Source of the DNA: Actinomycetota bacterium
Lineage (GTDB): Bacteria; Actinomycetota; Humimicrobiia; Humimicrobiales; Humimicrobiaceae
Direction: 5' to 3'
Length of the DNA: 10,690 bases
NCBI GenBank assembly: GCA_023475715.1
Contig: JAMCVO010000201.1
Span: 1-10,690 of the forward strand
Part shown: in pieces, positions 1 through 6,434 of the stretch
Position numbering within the stretch: the stretch's first letter is position 1
Layout: each line of letters opens with the position of its first letter
Program-made: the position numbers and the translations under genes
Notes under the pieces: model-generated
What the model was told of the DNA's origin: nothing
The model's database searches: none
Seen by the model: the letters and a program-made list of their open reading frames with translations, nothing else

Positions 1-178
1 GAGCCAAAGAATCCCACCAAATACTCTTAGTAATATTGAATGCCGCTGCCGGATTATATGTTGGCAAACCAGTGTCTCCCCCACCGTACATAAACCCAAA
101 CCTAAACCAACAGAATATTAATATTCCGGAAAGCAAGAGAAAAAGGAAAAAAGGAAATTTGTATATGATTTTCACCAT
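1..178 (-). CDS. N-terminus of a GT-C-like membrane glycosyltransferase or YfhO-like protein (partial, cut by window edge)
   Basis: The reverse strand stays open from an ATG at 178-176 to the window edge, giving 59 residues. It starts with a short basic stretch, then one strong hydrophobic segment (about residues 8-30), then a loop with G32-G33-G34-D35, 'GLPTYNP' at residues 37-43 and an aromatic 'IWWD' at 53-56. An acidic residue soon after the first membrane helix, followed by a Pro/Asn/aromatic loop, is typical of large GT-C-fold transferases and related multi-pass proteins that use polyprenyl-linked sugars outside the membrane. The ATG overlaps the end of the upstream GT2 gene by 7 bases. 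The second codon is GTG and would give a 4-base GTGA overlap, so either may be the start. An in-frame TAG at 205-203 excludes an earlier start. The family call is an inference from the N-terminus only, but a real gene is likely because it is in phase with the operon and has coherent protein features. Confidence 0.7.
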   Translation of the reverse strand, partial: MVKIIYKFPFFLFLLLSGILIFCWFRFGFMYGGGDTGLPTYNPAAAFNITKSIWWDSLA

Positions 179-1230
179 AATAGTTTTGAGCTTCTGTAAT
201 TCCTATTGTATATATCCAATAAGCCGCCACTAACAAAAACCTCCTTTAAAATCCTCTTATCGTTAAACTTTCTGGTTCTTTGAATTTCAGTGCGATTTCT
301 TAGTGTATCAGGCAAATTTTTGCAATTCCACCAAATACTGTAAAAAGTTGCAATTAGAGCAGAAAAATCTCCTCTTCTTAAAAGCACCAAAACTGCTCTT
401 GTTAAATTTACAAAAAGACTGATCGGTAAAAACCTAATAACATTGATGAATTCATAGTTTTTAATAATTGATCTAAACGAATTCTTGGCAAGTTGAAAAT
501 AAATATTAAATGTATTTGCCCCCATATTAGCTCTCATGGTTATCGATTTAGTATAATGATAAACTATTGATTGACGGGCAAGAACAACCGTATACCCTGC
601 AATCCAAATTCTCCAACAAAAATCCAAATCTTCAGTGTAAACTGCTTCTTTACTATCAAAATGTCCAACCTTGTCGATAACTTCTTTTTTCACTGCTAAT
701 GCGGCAGAAATTGCAATGATGTTTGTTTCTCTTAGTTCTGATCTAATTTCTTTATATTTTCTCCTTTCATAAAAACCCATCAGCCAAATAGCTTGAGGAA
801 TTAAATGACCACCGGCCATTTGGACTAACTTCTTATTCTCAAAATCTATCAATAATGCTTGCGCTGCACCAACTTCTTTCTCATCTATCAAAGGTTTTAT
901 AAGCTGCTTTATAGAATCCTCTTTTACCTCTGTATCATTATCAAGAAAAACTATAATATCCCCTCTAGCTTTATCCAAAGCACTATTTCTACTGGCTGCT
1001 GCACCCATGTTTTTTTTGTTCTTTAACAAAAAAATACGTTTATCTTTTTTTTTAAACTCTTGAATAATTTCTATGCTTCTATCTGTTGATCCATCATCAA
1101 TTATTAATATTTCTGAAAAGACATCGTAGGAGTTCAAGACTGATGTTAAACAAGTATTCAAATAATTTTCTCCATTATAGTTTGCTATGACTATAGATAC
1201 GAAAGGGGGATTGGCTGATTTTTTAGTCAT
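172..1230 (-). CDS. GT2-family glycosyltransferase (rhamnosyltransferase-like)
   Basis: This is a 352-residue inverting glycosyltransferase of the GT-A fold, expected to transfer a sugar from a nucleotide donor at the cytoplasmic face of the membrane. The N-terminus has the usual first strand 'VSIVIANYNG' (11-20) and the nucleotide-binding 'IDDGSTD' (44-50). Next come 'NMGAAASRN' (74-82), the metal-binding D97-N98-D99, and the late acidic motif 'TEDLDFCWR' (199-207), whose E200/D201 sit where the catalytic base of this family lies. The C-terminal third is hydrophobic and basic (about 262-302), suggesting membrane association, as in rhamnosyltransferase-type GT2 enzymes. The ATG lies inside the last codons of the upstream methyltransferase gene (8-base overlap), so the two are probably translationally coupled. 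The TGA stop overlaps the next gene. Donor and acceptor cannot be told. The gene carries A8 and A9 runs on its coding strand near codons 58-75. Confidence 0.92.
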   Translation of the reverse strand: MTKKSANPPFVSIVIANYNGENYLNTCLTSVLNSYDVFSEILIIDDGSTDRSIEIIQEFKKKDKRIFLLKNKKNMGAAASRNSALDKARGDIIVFLDNDTEVKEDSIKQLIKPLIDEKEVGAAQALLIDFENKKLVQMAGGHLIPQAIWLMGFYERRKYKEIRSELRETNIIAISAALAVKKEVIDKVGHFDSKEAVYTEDLDFCWRIWIAGYTVVLARQSIVYHYTKSITMRANMGANTFNIYFQLAKNSFRSIIKNYEFINVIRFLPISLFVNLTRAVLVLLRRGDFSALIATFYSIWWNCKNLPDTLRNRTEIQRTRKFNDKRILKEVFVSGGLLDIYNRNYRSSKLLW

Positions 1231-1885
1231 TTTTTTTCTCTTTATTTTTTATTGCTATGATACCTGCCCCGAGAACCGGAAAAAAATATACAATTGGCGA
1301 CATTAGATAGGAAATTACATTTGATAGAATCATTGTAAAAAAACTGGCATTTCTCCCTAAGCCATGATGAGACCAAATTGGCCAAAATCCTATTCCATAA
1401 ACCTTATATCCTCTTGAAGCAAAATCCTCAATGCTCCAACCAGATTTGTGCACCTGATGAGGATTACCATCTAAAAATTCATGAGGCTGCTCCATGAATC
1501 CTCTCGGAGTTCCTACAATAATTCTTTTTTTTGCCAATTTTTCAATTTCATCTAATATTTTTTCTCCTTGGCTCCTTGTCACGTGTTCAATTACTTGGGA
1601 AAAAAATACAACGTCATATTTAGACTTAAGGTTATTTTTGATTGTCTTTAATAAGTCACCTTGTATTAATTTATAATAGGCATTGCGTTTCCGGGCAACA
1701 TCAATGGCTTTTTTATATATCTCGATACCTGTAATCTGCCAGTTTTTTCCATCGGAAATAAACTGCATTAATGTCCCCTCTCCACAGCCGAGATCTAATA
1801 CTGTTTTTGGATTTCCAATAGAATTCCTTAAAACACCCATATAAGAAAAGGGGAGGTTAAGTTTTAAAATATCAATTATCTTCAT
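1223..1885 (-). CDS. Stand-alone class I SAM-dependent methyltransferase, paralogue of the fused domain upstream
   Basis: This 220-residue protein has SAM-binding motif I 'VLDLGCGEG' at 29-37, an acidic residue at the end of strand 2 (E55 in 'GIEIY') and a motif II/III region around 'DVVFFSQVIEH' (91-101). It also has 'GTPRGF' (125-130), 'HKSGW' (146-150) and 'SRGYKVYG' (157-164). The C-terminus holds a hydrophobic stretch (about 183-212) that could be a membrane-associated helix. Over about 200 aligned residues, roughly half the positions match the C-terminal half of the gene just upstream, so it probably arose by duplication of that domain. The start overlaps the end of the fusion gene by 14 bases, and its own end overlaps the GT2 gene by 8. 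The neighbours imply a glycan or lipid-linked sugar substrate, but this is inferred. Motif I is intact, so the enzyme should be active. Confidence 0.9.
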   Translation of the reverse strand: MKIIDILKLNLPFSYMGVLRNSIGNPKTVLDLGCGEGTLMQFISDGKNWQITGIEIYKKAIDVARKRNAYYKLIQGDLLKTIKNNLKSKYDVVFFSQVIEHVTRSQGEKILDEIEKLAKKRIIVGTPRGFMEQPHEFLDGNPHQVHKSGWSIEDFASRGYKVYGIGFWPIWSHHGLGRNASFFTMILSNVISYLMSPIVYFFPVLGAGIIAIKNKEKKND

Positions 1886-3473
1886 TTTTTATTTTTTTAA
1901 CAGCCAAAATTCCTTCTCCTAATGCTGGGATAAAATAAACTAATGGCGACATTAAATAAGATACTAACGAGATAAAAGGTATTCTTGCTTTACTCCGACC
2001 TAGTTTACTATATCTCCAAACCGCTGAAAGACCCAAACCATAGACTTTATATCCTCTGGATACAAAATCTTCAATTATCCATCCGGATTTATGATGCTGA
2101 TGCTGGTTATTACCTAAAAATTCTTCACGCTGTTCCACAAAACCTCTGGGTGTAGTTATAACTATTCTTCCCAAAGCAAGTTGATCCATTAAATCCAAAA
2201 GCCTGTTTCCTTTCTTCTTGCTTAAATGTTCAATTAGTTGGGAACAAAAAACTGTATCAAAATTTTTTTTCTGATTTACCAATTTTTCTGAAACCTCAAT
2301 AACATCTCCTTTTAAAATTGAATCATATATGTCTAAAGTTCCCGCCTTAATGATTGACTCCTTAAAAATATCTATACCAACTATTTTCCAATTTTTCTTT
2401 TTAGAAAGAGTTCTCATTAACGATCCATCCCCGCAACCAATATCTAACACAGTCTTTGGATCTCCAATTAATTTACACAATAACCAAGTCCAAGAAAATG
2501 GAGTTTTAACCATTATCTTTTGTAATAAAGTTTCTTTTGGAACTTTAATCAAAGGATAGTTTTCTCTCTTCGGTAAAGGTATATAATTTTCTTTTTTTAA
2601 AGGATAAAGAAAACCCACCAATGTACCTAACACTAATTCCAACCATTTATTAAAAATTCCAAATTTAATAGCTTCGACAAAATAATATCCAAACAGAAAC
2701 GGTAAAAATAATACGTAAGTTGAAAAAGCCTTTCCATGTCTTCGCATGAAAAGCGTCCTGTTTCTGCCTAATAAGTAAGCTCTACTTAATACTCTGGGTC
2801 GCCAAACATCAGGATTCTTTGATTGATCGTGGTAACAGGCTGCGCTAGGTTCATACCAAGTATCATATCCTGCATTTTTTGCCCTTAAACAATAATCCGG
2901 ATCAAAATAACATAAAAACCAGTTGTCAAAACCGCCGATTTTTTTTACAACTTCATTCCTGATTAACATTACGGTCCCGGAATTCTGAACCTCTTTTGGT
3001 TCTAAGAAATTTTTCTTAGGTCCCCAGCCAACTTTAACCTTGCCGGTAATAAGATCAACATAAGCGCCTGCTTGATTAACCCAATTCTTATCAGAAAGAT
3101 AAAGAATCATTGGCGTTACAATTCCGATTTTCAAATCAGAGTTCAGTTTTGTAACTAAGTTTTGAATCATTTCTTTTTCTACAGTTACATCAGAATCTAC
3201 ATAAAGAAAATGGTTACCCTTTTTAATATGAGCCATTCCTAAGTTATAGCAGCCGGTCTGACCGATATTTCTTCCTCCGGCATCTATCCACTTCACCCAT
3301 CTATATTTTTTCATACCTTCCGATAAAGTATTGTCTCTGGAACCGTTATCAACAGCTATTACTTCCAAATTTTTATAGTTAGATTTTTTTAAAGTATCTA
3401 ATAATCTGAATAAATTATTTTTACAGTTAAAACTGGGAATAACCGCTGAAACTCCAACTGCATCTTTTTTCAT
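1872..3473 (-). CDS. Bifunctional GT2 glycosyltransferase - SAM methyltransferase fusion
   Basis: This is one continuous 533-residue frame with two enzymes. Residues about 8-290 are a GT2 glycosyltransferase: 'SAVIPSFN' (9-16), 'VDNGSRDN' (41-48), 'RNIGQTGCYN' (68-77), the metal-binding D93-S94-D95, and 'FDPDYCLR' (190-197), in which D191/D193 replace the usual ED pair. Two hydrophobic segments follow (about 251-269 and 278-290). After a basic, proline-containing linker (about 291-325) comes a class I methyltransferase: motif I 'VLDIGCGDG' (342-350), acidic D368 after strand 2, 'SQLIEH' (411-416), 'TPRGF' (441-445), 'HKSGW' (461-465) and a hydrophobic C-terminus (about 501-525). The methyltransferase half closely resembles the separate gene that follows. 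The fusion suggests that a sugar is added and the product then methylated by the same polypeptide, though which hydroxyl or sugar is unknown. It starts 22 bases after the GT4 gene, with no obvious ribosome-binding site. Confidence 0.92.
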   Translation of the reverse strand: MKKDAVGVSAVIPSFNCKNNLFRLLDTLKKSNYKNLEVIAVDNGSRDNTLSEGMKKYRWVKWIDAGGRNIGQTGCYNLGMAHIKKGNHFLYVDSDVTVEKEMIQNLVTKLNSDLKIGIVTPMILYLSDKNWVNQAGAYVDLITGKVKVGWGPKKNFLEPKEVQNSGTVMLIRNEVVKKIGGFDNWFLCYFDPDYCLRAKNAGYDTWYEPSAACYHDQSKNPDVWRPRVLSRAYLLGRNRTLFMRRHGKAFSTYVLFLPFLFGYYFVEAIKFGIFNKWLELVLGTLVGFLYPLKKENYIPLPKRENYPLIKVPKETLLQKIMVKTPFSWTWLLCKLIGDPKTVLDIGCGDGSLMRTLSKKKNWKIVGIDIFKESIIKAGTLDIYDSILKGDVIEVSEKLVNQKKNFDTVFCSQLIEHLSKKKGNRLLDLMDQLALGRIVITTPRGFVEQREEFLGNNQHQHHKSGWIIEDFVSRGYKVYGLGLSAVWRYSKLGRSKARIPFISLVSYLMSPLVYFIPALGEGILAVKKIKNEDN

Positions 3474-3495
3474 AGTTTCGTTTACTTTAACTTGA

Positions 3496-4692
3496 TTATA
3501 TAATAGGTATCAATCTGCCCAGGATTTCTTGAGCTCTTGTATCCCAGGACCATCTTGCATTTATCATATCTAAAGCAGTATTTCCAATCTTTTTTCTTTT
3601 AATCTCATTGCTTAATAAAGCCAATATTTTACCCGCAAAATCCTCAAGATCACCTATTTGTATCTTAATCATCCCCTTAGGATAATAAGAGTTGAATGAT
3701 TTCAAATTAAAGCCTACACAAGGCAACCCGAAAGCCATTGCCTCGGCAGAAGCCATTCCTCCCGAATCATAAAAAGCTGAATGAACTACAACTTTGCTTT
3801 GAGAAAAAATCCGATATTTCTCCTCGCCATCGAATAAATACCCCGTCAAAATAATATTATTTTTTAACTTATCATCTTTAATTTTTATTTTTACATCCTC
3901 CATTAATGGACCATCCCCAATCATTACTAATTTTGCATCTTTCTTTTGACTTACAACTAACTTCCATATATCTATTAACTCCAAAACTCCTTTTTGAGGA
4001 TGAAACCTCCCCTGAAAAACTCCGTCATATATTTTTGGTAAATTCTTAAATTTTAATCGCCATCTTCCAATCTCTTTAATATCAACCGCGCCCAACACGA
4101 CAAGAGCTCTTTCCTGTTTATTCAGAACTGGGAATTGTTTCTTTTCTTCTTCATTATTCACTAAAACAAAATTGGCAAATTTAGCGATTAATGGTTTAAC
4201 CGGAAATTGTGTTAAAAAATAGATCAAAGATTTTAATCGGTATCTTGTATTACTTTTGCTTTCTGTAAAACCAATTAGGGGATTCGGTGCCGTTTGAAAC
4301 CAAGCTGCAGCCCACTTAATCTCCGGAAAACGCATTTTTAAAATAAAAGCCGGTAATGAATCCATCCAGAATTCTGAAGCGGAATAAACAATTAAATCGT
4401 TTGAGTTTTCTATTTTTAATGTCAGCGCAATTCTGATTCCCTCAACTATCCTAATTACATAATTAATAATAAACCCCAGTTTCTTCCAAGGCTGCATACT
4501 TGATACTTGATACTGAATACTTGATTCATTTAATCCCTGCCTTTGACACATCTCGTACCCCTCTTTCCAAACATAAATTGTTATCAAAACCTTCCGGCTC
4601 CATCTTCTCGCAAATTCTATAAAAATCCGGTCGCTGCCGGAAATACCTTGTCCACAGGCGGCTAAAGCAAAAATATGTATTTTCTTCTCCAT
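3496..4692 (-). CDS. GT4-family glycosyltransferase (GT-B fold)
   Basis: This 398-residue retaining-type glycosyltransferase is expected to work in the cytoplasm on a lipid-linked acceptor. The N-terminal domain starts with a strand and glycine-rich loop (about 5-20, 'CGQGISGSD'). The C-terminal Rossmann domain starts at about 222 with 'FQGRFHPQKG' (226-235), followed by 'VMIGDGP' (256-262) and the donor-binding block 'DSGGMASAEAMAFGLP' (309-324). In that block the family's usual E-x7-E appears as D309-x7-E317, so the first glutamate is replaced by aspartate. It is the first gene of the leftward operon and faces the plus-strand methyltransferase across a short divergent region. A 7-base tandem repeat encodes residues about 57-66 in the N-terminal domain. 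The donor sugar is not predictable. The ATG was chosen because it starts right before the conserved first strand and no upstream extension is needed. Confidence 0.9.
   Translation of the reverse strand: MEKKIHIFALAACGQGISGSDRIFIEFARRWSRKVLITIYVWKEGYEMCQRQGLNESSIQYQVSSMQPWKKLGFIINYVIRIVEGIRIALTLKIENSNDLIVYSASEFWMDSLPAFILKMRFPEIKWAAAWFQTAPNPLIGFTESKSNTRYRLKSLIYFLTQFPVKPLIAKFANFVLVNNEEEKKQFPVLNKQERALVVLGAVDIKEIGRWRLKFKNLPKIYDGVFQGRFHPQKGVLELIDIWKLVVSQKKDAKLVMIGDGPLMEDVKIKIKDDKLKNNIILTGYLFDGEEKYRIFSQSKVVVHSAFYDSGGMASAEAMAFGLPCVGFNLKSFNSYYPKGMIKIQIGDLEDFAGKILALLSNEIKRKKIGNTALDMINARWSWDTRAQEILGRLIPII
4496..4523. repeat. Four-unit 7-base tandem repeat inside the GT4 gene
   Basis: Four consecutive heptamers are visible on the + strand: ATACTTG, ATACTTG, ATACTGA and ATACTTG. 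Units 1, 2 and 4 are identical and unit 3 differs at its last two bases. They lie within codons about 57-66 of the GT4 gene (minus strand) and encode a Ser/Gln/Val-rich stretch. Because 7 is not a multiple of 3, gain or loss of one unit would shift the frame. Whether copy number really varies cannot be seen from one sequence. Confidence 0.8.
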
Positions 4693-4713
4693 AGCTTTGT
4701 CAATTTACCAAAG

Positions 4714-4719
4714 ATAATA
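4714..4719 (-). promoter_or_regulatory. Possible -10 element for the leftward operon
   Basis: TATTAT on the minus strand lies 21 bases upstream of the GT4 ATG and matches the sigma70 -10 consensus at five of six positions. No good -35 lies at 16-18 bases; the hexamer at a 17-base spacing is TTTTAT. The assignment is weak and rests mainly on the need for a promoter in this divergent gap. Confidence 0.22.
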
Positions 4720-4726
4720 CACCAAC

Positions 4727-4756
4727 TTGACTTCCAATAAAACCTTCAACTAAAAT
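4727..4756 (+). promoter_or_regulatory. Sigma70-type promoter for the plus-strand methyltransferase-epimerase unit
   Basis: TTGACT at 4727-4732 and TAAAAT at 4751-4756 each match the sigma70 -35 and -10 consensus at five of six positions, with an 18-base spacer. Transcription would start near 4763 and leave a leader of about 28 bases before the ATG at 4791. The site lies in the only sizeable intergenic gap of the window, between divergent genes, which raises its credibility. AT-rich DNA gives chance matches, so this stays a prediction. Confidence 0.5.
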
Positions 4757-4790
4757 CTGAACAATTAAGAATCTCTAAAAAAATAATCTT

Positions 4791-5468
4791 ATGAGAATAA
4801 AAAATCCAGAAGCCGAATATTATGAGAAATTTTGGAAGGAAGATTTGGGAAAAGAAAATATCTTTCATGGGCTACCCGATTGGAGGGAAAATCTTAAAAA
4901 AAGAGTGGAATTTTATAGAAAAGCAATCAATGGCAGAGTTCTTGACGCGGGATGCGGACAGGGTGATTTTGCGCTTCATATAGCAGCAATGGCAAATGTC
5001 CAGCAAGTTGATGGTATAGATTTATCCCAAATAGCCATAAAAAAATGCATTAAAAGGGCAAAAGAGAATAGATTAGCAAACAAAGCAAAATTCAAAATAG
5101 GATCCATTACAAGTCTACCTTTCAAAGATAAAACTTTCGATTCAATTTTTGCATTTGAAATTGTGGAACATATTGTGGATACGGAAAAAATGTTCAAAGA
5201 ATTTAATAGAGTTCTGAAAAAGGGAGGTTACTTAGGAATCACAACTGTTGACTTTAATCTCCTTAAAATGATCATCATCTCTTTATTTTATTTCGAGACT
5301 TATTTCGATCCGGCTACTCCTCATATACGATTTTTTACAAAAAATACTTTAAGAAAAATTCTGGAGAAAAATGGATTCAGATTAGTACAATATAGATGGG
5401 ATGGAAGTTATTTTGGCATCATGCCTAAGGGCCAAGCAATCATTGCTCAAAAATATAAGGATTTATAA
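4791..5468 (+). CDS. Class I SAM-dependent methyltransferase (Methyltransf_11/UbiE-like)
   Basis: This 225-residue protein has SAM motif I 'VLDAGCGQG' (50-58), acidic D77 in 'GIDLS' (75-79), and 'FKDKTFDSIFAFEIVEH' (111-127), which covers the motif II/III strand. The typical post-motif 'EFNRVLKKGGYLGI' (137-150) follows. The N-terminal 45 residues form a charged, aromatic helical region ('EYYEKFW', 9-15) common in small-molecule and sugar methyltransferases. It lacks the 'TPRGF' and 'HKSGW' blocks of the other two methyltransferase domains in the window, so it belongs to a different subfamily and probably has a different substrate. It is the first gene after the predicted promoter at 4727-4756 and sits 27 bases before the epimerase gene. 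No clear Shine-Dalgarno precedes the ATG. A sugar or glycolipid substrate is inferred from the neighbours only. Confidence 0.9.
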   Translation: MRIKNPEAEYYEKFWKEDLGKENIFHGLPDWRENLKKRVEFYRKAINGRVLDAGCGQGDFALHIAAMANVQQVDGIDLSQIAIKKCIKRAKENRLANKAKFKIGSITSLPFKDKTFDSIFAFEIVEHIVDTEKMFKEFNRVLKKGGYLGITTVDFNLLKMIIISLFYFETYFDPATPHIRFFTKNTLRKILEKNGFRLVQYRWDGSYFGIMPKGQAIIAQKYKDL

Positions 5469-5477
5469 AAGCTATTC

Positions 5478-5482
5478 AAGGA
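5478..5482 (+). promoter_or_regulatory. Candidate ribosome-binding site of the epimerase gene
   Basis: AAGGA lies 13 bases before the ATG at 5496, longer than the usual 5-9 base spacing. It is still the best Shine-Dalgarno-like match at any start in this window. An ATG at 5482 is followed by an in-frame TGA after four more codons, so it is not the true start. Confidence 0.35.
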
Positions 5483-5495
5483 TGCTAATTAAAGT

Positions 5496-6434
5496 ATGAG
5501 TAAAATAATTGTTACAGGCGGCGCAGGATTTATCGGATCACACTTAGTAGATGCCTTAGTTGAACAAAATCACAATGTAATAGTTATTGATAACTTTTCT
5601 ACTGGTAGTATAAAAAATTTGGAGAGAAGTAAAACAAAAGTCAAAATCCTAAATTTATCCTTATCAATAGAAAAAGTGCTAAAAAGAATACCTAAAATTT
5701 TAAAGGATACAGATTATATTTTTCATCTGGCTGCTCTTCCAAGAATAGAGCGATCAATGGATGACCCAATCGGAACTCATCAGGCAAACGTAGAAGGAAC
5801 ATTAGTTGCTTTGGAACTCGCAAGGAAACTTTCAGTTAAAAAATTTCTTTTCATATCTTCCTCTTCGATTTATGGAATACAAAAACGCTTACCTTTATTT
5901 GAATCGCTACTTCCTAATCCCCAAAACACTTACGCATACCAAAAATTGATGGGTGAGTATTACTCCAAGATCTACAGTCAAACTTATAATTTAGAAATTA
6001 TTATTTTTAGACTATTTAATGTCTATGGTCCAAGAATGTTTTCCAAAGGTTCTTATAAATTAGTTTTTACTAAATGGTTAGAACAAATCAGGCATAAACA
6101 ACCATTAACAATCTACGGAAAAGGAGACCAAACCCGTGATTTTACTTATATAACTGATGTGGTAAGAGGATTAATACTGGGTATGACTACTAAACTAAAA
6201 AGTTCTTTCGAAATATTAAATTTAGGCGGAGGACAACAAAAGTCAATTAGAGAAATGGCAAAGTTATTCAAAAATAATGTTCAATTTCTTCCTCCTAGAC
6301 CGTACGAAGAAAAATTTAAAGAGGCTGATATCAACAAAGCTAAAAAATTACTTAAATGGAAACCAACAATCCCAATTAATGAAGGAATTAAAAAATTACT
6401 TAATTACTATACCATTTGTTCAACCACCCGCTGA
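5496..6434 (+). CDS. NAD-dependent sugar-nucleotide epimerase/dehydratase (extended SDR, GalE-like)
   Basis: This 312-residue extended short-chain dehydrogenase acts on nucleotide sugars. The N-terminal NAD-binding motif is 'TGGAGFIGS' (7-15), with D32 placed to bind the adenosine ribose. 'FHLAALP' (76-82), the serine cluster before 'IYG' (121-127) and catalytic Y146-x-x-x-K150 complete the active site. 'FRLFNVYGPR' (171-180) and 'GKGDQTRDFTYITDV' (208-222) are typical of UDP-glucose/UDP-glucuronate 4-epimerases and UDP-glucuronate decarboxylases. The sequence does not decide between these. It should supply an activated sugar to the transferases nearby. It follows the methyltransferase gene by 27 bases, probably on the same transcript. 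Its last 11 codons plus stop overlap the 3' end of the convergent asnB-type gene, and the last few residues after 'LLNYY' look like an extension created by that overlap. Confidence 0.92.
   Translation: MSKIIVTGGAGFIGSHLVDALVEQNHNVIVIDNFSTGSIKNLERSKTKVKILNLSLSIEKVLKRIPKILKDTDYIFHLAALPRIERSMDDPIGTHQANVEGTLVALELARKLSVKKFLFISSSSIYGIQKRLPLFESLLPNPQNTYAYQKLMGEYYSKIYSQTYNLEIIIFRLFNVYGPRMFSKGSYKLVFTKWLEQIRHKQPLTIYGKGDQTRDFTYITDVVRGLILGMTTKLKSSFEILNLGGGQQKSIREMAKLFKNNVQFLPPRPYEEKFKEADINKAKKLLKWKPTIPINEGIKKLLNYYTICSTTR

Noticed and set aside
36..233. Plus-strand open frame of 65 codons at the left edge
   Set aside because: It lies opposite the N-terminus of the leftward membrane protein and the end of the GT2 gene. 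Its residues show no coherent domain, whereas the reverse strand does.
1872..3473. The GT2-methyltransferase fusion as a sequencing or assembly error joining two genes
   Set aside because: The frame is continuous through a plausible basic, proline-containing linker of about 35 residues and both domains are complete. An artefact would more likely damage one of them. Read data could still test this.
4698..4703. Perfect TTGACA on the minus strand just before the GT4 start
   Set aside because: A matching -10 would fall inside the gene and the best hexamers there are poor, so transcription from it would miss the start codon.
172..6434. Alternative genetic code with TGA as glycine or tryptophan, as in some CPR lineages
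   Set aside because: TGA ends the GT2, fusion and epimerase genes exactly where the protein families should end, and tryptophan is written as TGG, so the standard bacterial code fits.
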